Positions 9,491-16,943 of a DNA stretch of 64,000 nucleotides are shown here, piece by piece. The notes under the pieces were generated by a model. It was not told where the DNA came from and made no database searches. It saw only the letters and a list, made by a program, of their open reading frames with translations. The translations under genes were made by a program, and so were the position numbers. How positions within the stretch are numbered: position 1 is the first letter of the stretch; the number at the start of each line of letters is the position of its first letter. The DNA is taken from the NCBI RefSeq assembly GCF_002213425.1, contig NZ_NJGV01000006.1, positions 124,001-188,000 on the forward strand, read 5' to 3'. The DNA comes from Herbaspirillum aquaticum. GTDB taxonomy: Bacteria > Pseudomonadota > Gammaproteobacteria > Burkholderiales > Burkholderiaceae_D.

Positions 9491-9570
9491 ATACTCCTCC
9501 ATACTCCTCGATACTCATTGATGAGTATTGATGCTCACTGATACTCATCAATGCTCGTCAATGCTCCTTA
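9491..9570. repeat. Tandem decamer repeat, eight units
   Basis: Eight contiguous 10-bp units start at 9491, 9501, 9511, 9521, 9531, 9541, 9551 and 9561. The consensus is about ATRCTCNTYR (examples ATACTCCTCC, ATACTCATTG, ATGCTCGTCA). The unit at 9521 is inverted and forms an 8-bp stem with the previous unit (ATACTCAT-TG-ATGAGTAT). The last unit contains the stop codon of the GGDEF-EAL gene, so the array is its 3' untranslated region. Otherwise the 9116-9490 stretch holds no gene that I can support; the chemoreceptor promoter should lie there. Confidence 0.85.
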
Positions 9571-12570
9571 CTCCACGGGCGCGGCGCTGCGATACTCCCG
9601 CACCCAGTGTTCCAGTTGATCGGCCGACATCGGCCGCGAAAAATAATAGCCCTGCGCGACGTCGCAGCCCTGGCTGATCAGCAGGCGGTATTGGTCGGCA
9701 TCTTCCACGCCTTCTGCCACCACGGTCAGCTTCAAGCTCTCGCCGATGCGGATGACGGCATTGGTCAATGCACTCACGGCCTCGTCCTTGGCCATGTCGC
9801 GCACGAAGCTCTGGTCCAGCTTGAGTTCGGAGACCGGCAGCTTGCGCAGGTAGCCCAGGCTGGAATAGCCGGTGCCGAAGTCATCCATGGCCAGCGGAAT
9901 GCCCAGGGCATGCACGGCGGCGATGGTCTGGTTGGTGCTGGGATTGGTATCCATGAGCACGGTCTCGGTGATTTCCAGGGTGAGGTCGGTGGGTGCCAGG
10001 CTGTATCGGCGCAGCAGTCCGGTGACGAATTGCGGCAGTTCCAGGTCATGGAAATTGGTGGCCGACAGGTTCACCGAGACCGACGGCACCTGGATCCCGC
10101 GCCGGCGCCAGTCGGCCAGCTGGAAGCAGGCCTCTTCCAGCGCCCATTTGCCCAGTTCGCCAATCAGGCCGCATTCCTCGGCAATCGGGATGAAGCGGCC
10201 CGGCGAGACCTGCCCCATCTGCGGATCGTGCCAGCGAGCCAGCGCTTCCACGCCATGCAGGCTGTGGTCGTGCAGGTTGATCTGCGGCTGGAAATGCAGC
10301 TCGAAACTGCCGCCCCGCAAGGCGTCGCGCAGCGCGCTTTCCAGGGCCAGGCGTTCCTGGGCGAGGCTGTTCATCTCCTCGCTGAAGAAGCTGAAACGCC
10401 CCCGGTTGACTGCCTTGGCCTGGTACATGGCGATGTCGGCACGATGCAGCAGGGTCTCGATGTCGTGGCCGTTGTCCGGGAAGATGGCCACACCGATGCT
10501 GGCCGACGGATTCAGGGGCGTGCCATTGATGTGGCAGGGCATGGCCAGGCGTTCCTGGATGCGCTTGACCACTTCGCCCAGGTGTCCGGTGTCGTATTGG
10601 GTCAGCACCACCACGAATTCGTCGCCCGAGAGCCGGCCCACGATGTCCGAACGGCGGGCCTGTGACTGCAGCCGGGTGGCCACCGTGCGCAGCAGTTCGT
10701 CACCGGCCTGGTGGCCCAGCGAATCGTTGACCTGCTTGAAGCGATCCAGGTCGATGAACATCACCGCCACCGTGTTGCGATTGCGCTCGGCCGCCGCAAT
10801 GGCCTGCCCGGCCTGCACCAGCAGCAGGCTGCGATTGGGCAGGCCGGTCAGCGAATCATAGAAGGCCAGTTGATGAATGCGCGCGCGCGAGGCTTCACGC
10901 TCGATGGCCAGCGCGCACAGGTGCAGGCCGGCATCGACCAGCAGGTGGTGGAAGGCGCTGGGCGGGCGCGGCTGGCGATAGTAGAAACCGAAGGTGCCGA
11001 TGACCTTGCCGTCGGCCGACTTGATCGGGGTCGACCAGCAGGCATGCAGGCCGTGGCTCAAGGCCAGTTCCTTGTAGTCGGCCCAATGCGGATCGGTGGC
11101 GATGTCCTCCGAGACCACGCTCTGGCCGGTATAGGCGGCGCTGCCGCAGGAGCCTACCAGCGGGCCGATCTGTATGCCCTCGATGGCGCGCGTGTAGGCT
11201 TCCGGCAGGCTGGGCGCGGCCAGGGTGTGCAGGCGGCCCTGTTCGTCCACGCGCAGCACCGAGGCAATCACCTCGGGCGCAACCCGCTCCACTTCTTCGC
11301 ACAGCAGGTTCATCTGCTCGCCCAGCGACGAGTCGCGCGCCATGGCATTGAGCACCCGGTACTGCAATACCTCGTGGACCTTGGTGTTGGTGATGTCGGT
11401 CATCACGCAGACCGCATTGATGAGCTTACCCACAGGGTCAAGGATGGGATTGACCACCGCCGAAATCCACACCGGCTGCTCGTGCAGGTCGTAGATCAGT
11501 TCCTCGGTGTGGAAGCTGTGTCCCTGCAGCAGTTCGCCATGGCAGCGCTCGATCGACTTGACGAAGGTAGGGTGGCTGGCAAACAGTTCGCGCGGCAGCT
11601 TGCCGATGGTCTGCTGGCTCTGGAAGCCCAGCATGCGGGTGAAACCGGTGTTGTGGAAGACGATGCGGTTCTGCTCATCGGTGATGAGCACCGCGTTGTC
11701 GGTCTCGTTGATGCCCAGCGAGAGCAGGTGCAGGTGTTCGCGGTCGCTCTTCTCGCGGGTGACGCGGTAAGTGACGTCATTGCCGATGCAGATTACCCGC
11801 TCGGCTTTTCCTTGCTGGTTGAGCAGGGGCGAGTAGGTGGCTTCCCACCAGATGGTGCGGCCGCTGCGGGTACGGCGCGGGAAGCGTCCCGAGAAGAAGC
11901 GGCCATTGCAGACATCGCGCCAGAAGGCCGCGTATTCCTCGCTATCGGCGTAATCGTCCGAGCACAGGGTGCTGTGCGGCTGGCCGACCAGGTCCTCGGC
12001 GATGTATTCCATGGTCTTGAGGTAATTGCGGTTGGCCGCCAGGATCTTGCCGTCGGGCGAGAGTTCGACCACCCCGAGCGAGCGGTTCAGGGCGCTCAGC
12101 ACATTGTTGCTGTGGCGCGAATCGTCGATATGGGAGCTGATGTCGGCGGCTACCGAAATCACCTTCCGCAACTGGCCAGCGGCATCGAGGATGGGGCTGC
12201 AGAGCGCTTCCAGCCAGACGATGGTGCCGTCCATGCGGCGCCGCTGCAGGGTGCCGGAGATCACCTCGCCCTGGCGCAGGTGCTGCCAGAAGCGCTGGTA
12301 GTCCTCGGTCTCGATATACATCGGGTCACACAGCATGCGGTGATGCTGGCCCACGACCTCCGGGCGCTGGTAGCCCAGCATGGCAAGGAAATTGTCGTTG
12401 GCATCGAGGATGGTGCCGTCGGCGGCGAATTCGAGGATGGCCATGGAACGCCACAAGGCGCCCAGCAGCGCCTCGCGTTCGTCCTCGCGCAGGCGCTGGA
12501 AATCGCCCTGCACCCCGTGCGGCTGCGACGAGTGATCGAACTGGCCCACGAATGACTCCTGGCTCCCCAT
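9568..12570 (-). CDS. PAS-GAF-GGDEF-EAL cyclic-di-GMP signalling protein
   Basis: A 1000-aa soluble protein with no membrane segment. Three PAS domains (about residues 35-140, 165-270 and 290-395) are followed by a GAF domain (about 415-560), GGDEF (about 575-740) and EAL (about 745-990). The signature of the cyclase active site is SGDEF (Ser648), one of the substitutions tolerated in active cyclases. The EAL domain looks complete: EALARW, LEITETVLM, DDFGTGYSS, KLDQSFV and VAEGVE. A bifunctional or conditional enzyme is therefore possible. The ATG at 12570 has GAGGGGG upstream and is preferred over 12618. The PAS/GAF sensors suggest cytoplasmic redox or small-ligand input. Confidence 0.93.
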   Translation of the reverse strand: MGSQESFVGQFDHSSQPHGVQGDFQRLREDEREALLGALWRSMAILEFAADGTILDANDNFLAMLGYQRPEVVGQHHRMLCDPMYIETEDYQRFWQHLRQGEVISGTLQRRRMDGTIVWLEALCSPILDAAGQLRKVISVAADISSHIDDSRHSNNVLSALNRSLGVVELSPDGKILAANRNYLKTMEYIAEDLVGQPHSTLCSDDYADSEEYAAFWRDVCNGRFFSGRFPRRTRSGRTIWWEATYSPLLNQQGKAERVICIGNDVTYRVTREKSDREHLHLLSLGINETDNAVLITDEQNRIVFHNTGFTRMLGFQSQQTIGKLPRELFASHPTFVKSIERCHGELLQGHSFHTEELIYDLHEQPVWISAVVNPILDPVGKLINAVCVMTDITNTKVHEVLQYRVLNAMARDSSLGEQMNLLCEEVERVAPEVIASVLRVDEQGRLHTLAAPSLPEAYTRAIEGIQIGPLVGSCGSAAYTGQSVVSEDIATDPHWADYKELALSHGLHACWSTPIKSADGKVIGTFGFYYRQPRPPSAFHHLLVDAGLHLCALAIEREASRARIHQLAFYDSLTGLPNRSLLLVQAGQAIAAAERNRNTVAVMFIDLDRFKQVNDSLGHQAGDELLRTVATRLQSQARRSDIVGRLSGDEFVVVLTQYDTGHLGEVVKRIQERLAMPCHINGTPLNPSASIGVAIFPDNGHDIETLLHRADIAMYQAKAVNRGRFSFFSEEMNSLAQERLALESALRDALRGGSFELHFQPQINLHDHSLHGVEALARWHDPQMGQVSPGRFIPIAEECGLIGELGKWALEEACFQLADWRRRGIQVPSVSVNLSATNFHDLELPQFVTGLLRRYSLAPTDLTLEITETVLMDTNPSTNQTIAAVHALGIPLAMDDFGTGYSSLGYLRKLPVSELKLDQSFVRDMAKDEAVSALTNAVIRIGESLKLTVVAEGVEDADQYRLLISQGCDVAQGYYFSRPMSADQLEHWVREYRSAAPVE

Positions 12571-13094
12571 ACAGCGCCCCCTCTGGCCGGTAATGACGCC
12601 TGGCGCGTCTTGCCTCATGCAGTGCGGAGTTGCGATTGCCCGGGTTCCCCGTTTGTCCCCGGTTGCTTCCCTGTTGCCAGGCCCAGCCTCAAAACCGCCA
12701 GATTGCCTGCCTTGCGGCGTGCAGCCCCGGCCCGGGAAGGCGCATGACCTGCCTCATCATGCATATCTGGCACGGGAAGACTGAATGAACCTGACTTTGA
12801 TCATATGCCAAATCCTTTCGGTTGTGCGTTCTGGTGCATCCCCTACGGGCCCGCAGCAACAGGCTTGCGAGCTTGTGTGAGGATCCCGGCGCAGCATGTT
12901 TCTCCCGAGGATTTTATCGACCGTCCGCAAGGCTTCTTGAGTCCGGCGGGGGTGAGTGTTGTATGATGCCTGCGCAGGTGCGCAAGCGAGCGTTGCCTGC
13001 ACGATGTTTCCTGACCGGCATTGCACATGGGAAATATCCGGCCGTGCGGCGATGGGAAGCCCCGGCCTTGATGAATCACCAACGATTGGGCTTT

Positions 13095-13757
13095 ATGGAT
13101 TATCTGCAGTTGCTGGACGTGCTGGTGCACGTGGACAAATACCTGGGTGTCCTGATCGAGCAGTACGGCACGCTCATCTATGCGGTGTTGTTCCTGATCG
13201 TTTTCTGTGAAACGGGGCTGGTGGTCCTGCCTTTCCTGCCGGGGGATTCGCTGCTGTTCATCGCCGGCGCCTTCTGTGCCATGGGCGCCATGGACATCTG
13301 GTTGCTGATGGGCCTGCTGGTGGTGGCGGCGGTGGCCGGCAACACCCTCAATTACTGGATCGGCGGCTGGGTCGGACAGCGTGTCTACACCCACAACTAC
13401 CGCTGGCTCAATCCCGAAGCCTTGCGCAAGACCCACAGCTTCTACGAGAAACACGGTGGCAAGACCATCGTGATCGCCCGCTTCACCCCCATCGTGCGCA
13501 CCTTTGCGCCCTTCATCGCCGGCGTGTCGGCCATGAGTTTCGCCCGCTTCCAGCTGTTCAACGTGCTGGGCGCCTTCCTCTGGGTAGTCGGCCTGGTGGT
13601 GCTGGGCTACCTGTTCGGCAATATCCCGCTGGTGCGGGAGAACCTCAATACCCTGGTCCTGATCGGCCTGGTCGGTGCCGTGATCCCCATCGTGCTGGGC
13701 GCGCTGTGGCAGGTGTGGCGCAAGCTGCGCAGCAAGCGCAAGGTCAGCAACGCCTGA
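13095..13757 (+). CDS. DedA family (VTT domain) membrane protein
   Basis: A 220-aa integral membrane protein of the DedA superfamily, whose members move lipid carriers such as undecaprenyl phosphate across the inner membrane or support membrane homeostasis. It shows the conserved acidic re-entrant motif (VVLPFLPGDSLLFIAGAFCA), the basic motif with key arginines (VIARFTPIVRTFAPFIAGVSAM in parts), and three to four hydrophobic helices. In-frame ATGs at 13071 and 13095 both lack strong ribosome-binding sites; 13095 matches the usual N-terminus. It is convergent with amiC across a terminator. The 12571-13094 stretch upstream holds no supportable gene and should carry divergent promoters. Confidence 0.92.
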   Translation: MDYLQLLDVLVHVDKYLGVLIEQYGTLIYAVLFLIVFCETGLVVLPFLPGDSLLFIAGAFCAMGAMDIWLLMGLLVVAAVAGNTLNYWIGGWVGQRVYTHNYRWLNPEALRKTHSFYEKHGGKTIVIARFTPIVRTFAPFIAGVSAMSFARFQLFNVLGAFLWVVGLVVLGYLFGNIPLVRENLNTLVLIGLVGAVIPIVLGALWQVWRKLRSKRKVSNA

Positions 13758-13787
13758 CCTGCGCGTCCCGCGCGGGACGCACCCGAC

Positions 13788-13824
13788 AAAAAACCCGGCC
13801 TGCGACAGCAGTACCGGGTTTTTT
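13788..13824. terminator. Bidirectional terminator between dedA-like gene and amiC
   Basis: AAAAAACCCGG (13788-13798) pairs with CCGGGTTTTTT (13814-13824), with an A-run on one side and a T-run on the other, between convergent genes. A second GC hairpin (about 13763-13780) lies just before it. Confidence 0.85.
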
Positions 13825-13854
13825 GTTGTCCGTCGGCCAGGGCAGGGCCGCGTT

Positions 13855-15216
13855 TCAGGTCAGGCGATTCTTGGCCAGCGGCGGGTTCTTGGCGAAGTAA
13901 TTGCGGATGCCGGTCAGGATGGCATCGGCCATCTGCTCCTGGTAGCGCTCGTCGGTGAGCTTGGCTTCTTCTTCCGGATTGGAGATGAAGGCGGTCTCGA
14001 TCAGGATGCTGGGGATGTCCGGCGCCTTCAACACGGCAAAGCCGGCCTGCTCCACCGCGCCCTTGTGCAGCTTGTTGATGCCACCGATTTCCTTCAGCAC
14101 CGCATTGCCCACGCGCAGGCTGTCGTTGATCTGCGCCGTGGTCGACAGGTCCAGCAGGACGCTGGCCAGCTGCCGGTCATGGGTCTTGATGTTGACCCCG
14201 CCGATCAGGTCGGCCGAGTTTTCCTTGTTGGCCAGCCAGCGTGCGGCGGTGGAGCTGGCGCCCTTTTCCGACAGGGCGAACACCGAGGAGCCGCGTGCGG
14301 TCGGCTGCACGAAGGCATCCGCATGGATCGACACGAACAGGTCGGCCTGCACCTTGCGCGCCTTGACCACGCGCTGGCCCAGGGGGACGAAGAAGTCGGC
14401 GTCACGGGTGAGCATGACGCGCATGTTGGGGTATTGCTCGATCTTGCGTTTGAGGCGCTTGGCGATGGACAGCACCACATCTTTCTCGCGGTTGCCGCGC
14501 GCGCCGGTGGCGCCCGGGTCTTCGCCGCCGTGACCGGGGTCCAGCGCGATGGTGATCATGCGGGTCAGCTGCATGCGCGGTTCGTCCGGCACCACCTTGG
14601 GGTTGCGCTCGGTCTTGTCTTCCGGCTGAGGCTTGATCTCGGCCAGCGGGGCCGGATCGGGTTTGGGCGGAGCGACCGGGGCCTGCGCCAGCGGCGGGGT
14701 GGCCGGGTTTTCCTTGTTCCACTCGCCCTTCTGGATGAGGGCGGCGATCGGATCCTGCGGCGCGGCCGGGTACAGGTCGATGACGAAGCGGTATTTGTAT
14801 TCGCCCACTGGGGCCAGGGTGAAGACCTGCGGCTTGATCTCATCCTTGAGATCAAACACCAGGCGCACGACGCTGGGCCGGTTCTGGCCCACGCGCACCT
14901 GCTTGATGTAGGGATCGTTGGGCTGGATCTTGGCGACCAGGTCCTTCAGGGTGCTATTGAGGTCGATGCCCTCGATGTCCACCACCAGGCGCTCCGGGTT
15001 CTTGACCACGAAGTGGGTGACCTTGAGGTCGCTGTCGTTTTCCAGCGTGACGCGGGTGTAGTCCTCGGACGGCCAGACACGCACGGCCAGGATTTGCGAA
15101 GCCAGGGCGGGCAGGGGAGTGACGACGGAGACGAACAGCGCGCCGCCGGCTTTGATGATGGTGCGGCGGGTTTTGGACTTCACAGGTTGGGAGCGAATTT
15201 CAGTCGAGCGAGGCAT
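13855..15216 (-). CDS. amiC: N-acetylmuramoyl-L-alanine amidase, AmiC type
   Basis: A periplasmic zinc amidase that cleaves septal peptidoglycan during daughter-cell separation. The 453-aa precursor begins with a twin-arginine-like signal (KTRRTIIKAG, then a hydrophobic run ending PALA). An AMIN domain (about residues 45-140) targets it to the septum, a Pro-rich linker (about 160-215) follows, and then the Amidase_3 catalytic domain: IALDPGHGGEDPGATG (zinc His and Glu), VSIHADAF (zinc His) and SILIETAFISN (catalytic Glu). It overlaps the 3' end of tsaE by 37 bp, so the two genes are co-transcribed. Confidence 0.95.
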   Translation of the reverse strand: MPRSTEIRSQPVKSKTRRTIIKAGGALFVSVVTPLPALASQILAVRVWPSEDYTRVTLENDSDLKVTHFVVKNPERLVVDIEGIDLNSTLKDLVAKIQPNDPYIKQVRVGQNRPSVVRLVFDLKDEIKPQVFTLAPVGEYKYRFVIDLYPAAPQDPIAALIQKGEWNKENPATPPLAQAPVAPPKPDPAPLAEIKPQPEDKTERNPKVVPDEPRMQLTRMITIALDPGHGGEDPGATGARGNREKDVVLSIAKRLKRKIEQYPNMRVMLTRDADFFVPLGQRVVKARKVQADLFVSIHADAFVQPTARGSSVFALSEKGASSTAARWLANKENSADLIGGVNIKTHDRQLASVLLDLSTTAQINDSLRVGNAVLKEIGGINKLHKGAVEQAGFAVLKAPDIPSILIETAFISNPEEEAKLTDERYQEQMADAILTGIRNYFAKNPPLAKNRLT

Positions 15217-15686
15217 TGATGACCCTTGTCGGACAACGCACGCAATTCTACATCACGACCGTCCCCTGCAAGCGACAGGTTGACGTGTATGTCCGGTGGC
15301 GGCAACACCGGATCGCCCTTTTCAGGCCATTCGACGATACAGACGGAGTTTTCGTTGAAATGTTCACGAAAACCGGCATCGAGGAATTCTTCCGGGCTGG
15401 CCATGCGGTACAGATCGAAGTGGATGACTGTTACCATGCGGCCTGCGAAGGAAACTTCATAAGGCTCCGCCAGCGTGTAAGTCGGGCTCTTGACCCGCCC
15501 CTGGTAGCCCGCCGCATGCAGCAGGGCGCGGGTGAGCGCGGTTTTGCCGGCCCCGAGGTCGCCGTGCAGGTAGATCGCCAGGCCGGGAGCCAGCACCTGC
15601 GCCAGGTCGGCGCCCAGGCGGGCGGTGGCGGCTTCGTCGGGCAGGTGGAGGTGGAGTCGCTGCATGCTCATGCTGTTCTGGGTCAT
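15180..15686 (-). CDS. tsaE: tRNA threonylcarbamoyladenosine biosynthesis ATPase TsaE
   Basis: TsaE is the P-loop ATPase that assists TsaB/TsaC/TsaD in making t6A37 on ANN-decoding tRNAs. The 168-aa protein has the Walker A GDLGAGKTALTRALL, the SPTYTL motif, HFDLYR and the metal-site WPEKGD. Its length is normal. The start at 15686 has nearby alternative methionines at codons 6 and 8. It is divergent from queG by about 46 bp and overlaps amiC downstream. TsaD is encoded separately at 30.6 kb. Confidence 0.95.
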   Translation of the reverse strand: MTQNSMSMQRLHLHLPDEAATARLGADLAQVLAPGLAIYLHGDLGAGKTALTRALLHAAGYQGRVKSPTYTLAEPYEVSFAGRMVTVIHFDLYRMASPEEFLDAGFREHFNENSVCIVEWPEKGDPVLPPPDIHVNLSLAGDGRDVELRALSDKGHQCLARLKFAPNL

Positions 15687-15732
15687 CCGGGATGGTTCGT
15701 TACAAGGTTCTAGTCTGAAGGTTCAAGCGCTC

Positions 15733-16917
15733 ATGTCCATTCACCCCACGCCAGCCGATCCGGCCGGGAGCACTGCCATCGCCGATCCCGCCGGTCTGGC
15801 GGCGCTGGCGGCCGCCATCAAGGCCTGGGGCCGGGAACTGGGGTTCGCCGAGGTGCGCATCGCCGATGTCGACCTGTCGCACCGCGAGGCGGGCTTCCAA
15901 GCCTGGCTGGACAAGGGTTACCACGGCGAGATGGATTATATGGCAAGCCACGGCCTGAAACGGGCACGGCCGGCCGAACTGGTGCCCGGCACGGTGCGCG
16001 TGGTGAGCGTGCGCATGCCCTACCTGCCGGCCGCCGCTGACCCGGATCAGCCCGACCAGCCCGACTGGCGCGCCCGCGAAGAGGCGCGCAGCGCCGATCC
16101 GGCCGCCGCCCAGGTCTCGATCTATGCGCGCGGACGCGATTACCACAAGGTCCTGCGCGCCCGCCTGCAGCAGCTGGCCACCCGCATCGAAGGCCGCATC
16201 GGCGCCTTCGGCTACCGCGTCTTCACTGATTCGGCCCCGGTCATGGAAGTGGCCCTGGCTGAAAAGGCCGGACTGGGCTGGCGCGGCAAGCATACGCTGC
16301 TGCTGCATCGTGAGGCTGGCTCGATGTTCTTCCTGGGCGAGATGCTGACCGACCTGCCGCTGCCGGTGGACGAACCGGTCAGCTCGCACTGTGGCCAGTG
16401 CAGCGCCTGCATCACGGCCTGCCCGACCGGGGCCATCGTTGCCCCTTATGAACTGGATGCGCGACGCTGCATTTCCTATCTCACCATCGAGCTCAAGGGC
16501 AGCATCCCGGAAGACCTGCGCCCGCTGATCGGCAACCGCATCTATGGCTGCGACGACTGCCAGCTTTACTGCCCGTGGAACAAGTTCGCCCAGCGTGCCA
16601 GCCTGCCGGACTTCGATCCGCGCCATGGCCTCGACAGCGCGAGCCTGGTCGAGCTGTTCGGCTGGAGTGAAGAGGTCTTCCTGAAGAACACCGAAGGCAG
16701 CGCCATCCGCCGCATCGGCCATGAACGCTGGCTGCGCAACCTGGCCGTCGGGCTGGGCAATGCCGCCGATACCCCTTCACACCGGGGCGATGCCGCCATC
16801 GTGGCGGCCTTGCGGGGGCGTCTGGATCATCCGTCAGCGCTGGTGGCCGAGCATGTGGCCTGGGCGCTGGCCCGTCATGGAGTCCATGGAGTCGCGGGAG
16901 CAGATGGAGTAGAGTGA
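15733..16917 (+). CDS. queG: Epoxyqueuosine reductase QueG
   Basis: QueG is the cobalamin- and iron-sulfur-dependent enzyme that reduces epoxyqueuosine to queuosine in tRNA, the last step of the pathway. The 394-aa protein has the two ferredoxin-like clusters CGQCSACITACPTG and CDDCQLYCPWN at about residues 220-285. An N-terminal cobalamin-binding region (GYHGEMDYMA) and a C-terminal HEAT-like tail with AxxALR helices flank them. The start at 15733 avoids a long overlap with tsaE. The penicillin-acylase gene follows after 26 bp. Confidence 0.95.
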   Translation: MSIHPTPADPAGSTAIADPAGLAALAAAIKAWGRELGFAEVRIADVDLSHREAGFQAWLDKGYHGEMDYMASHGLKRARPAELVPGTVRVVSVRMPYLPAAADPDQPDQPDWRAREEARSADPAAAQVSIYARGRDYHKVLRARLQQLATRIEGRIGAFGYRVFTDSAPVMEVALAEKAGLGWRGKHTLLLHREAGSMFFLGEMLTDLPLPVDEPVSSHCGQCSACITACPTGAIVAPYELDARRCISYLTIELKGSIPEDLRPLIGNRIYGCDDCQLYCPWNKFAQRASLPDFDPRHGLDSASLVELFGWSEEVFLKNTEGSAIRRIGHERWLRNLAVGLGNAADTPSHRGDAAIVAALRGRLDHPSALVAEHVAWALARHGVHGVAGADGVE

Positions 16918-16943
16918 CCCCTCCCAACAAGGAGGAGACACCC

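Noticed and set aside
9491-9570. CRISPR array
   Set aside because: Units are 10 bp and contiguous without spacers; no cas genes are in the window.
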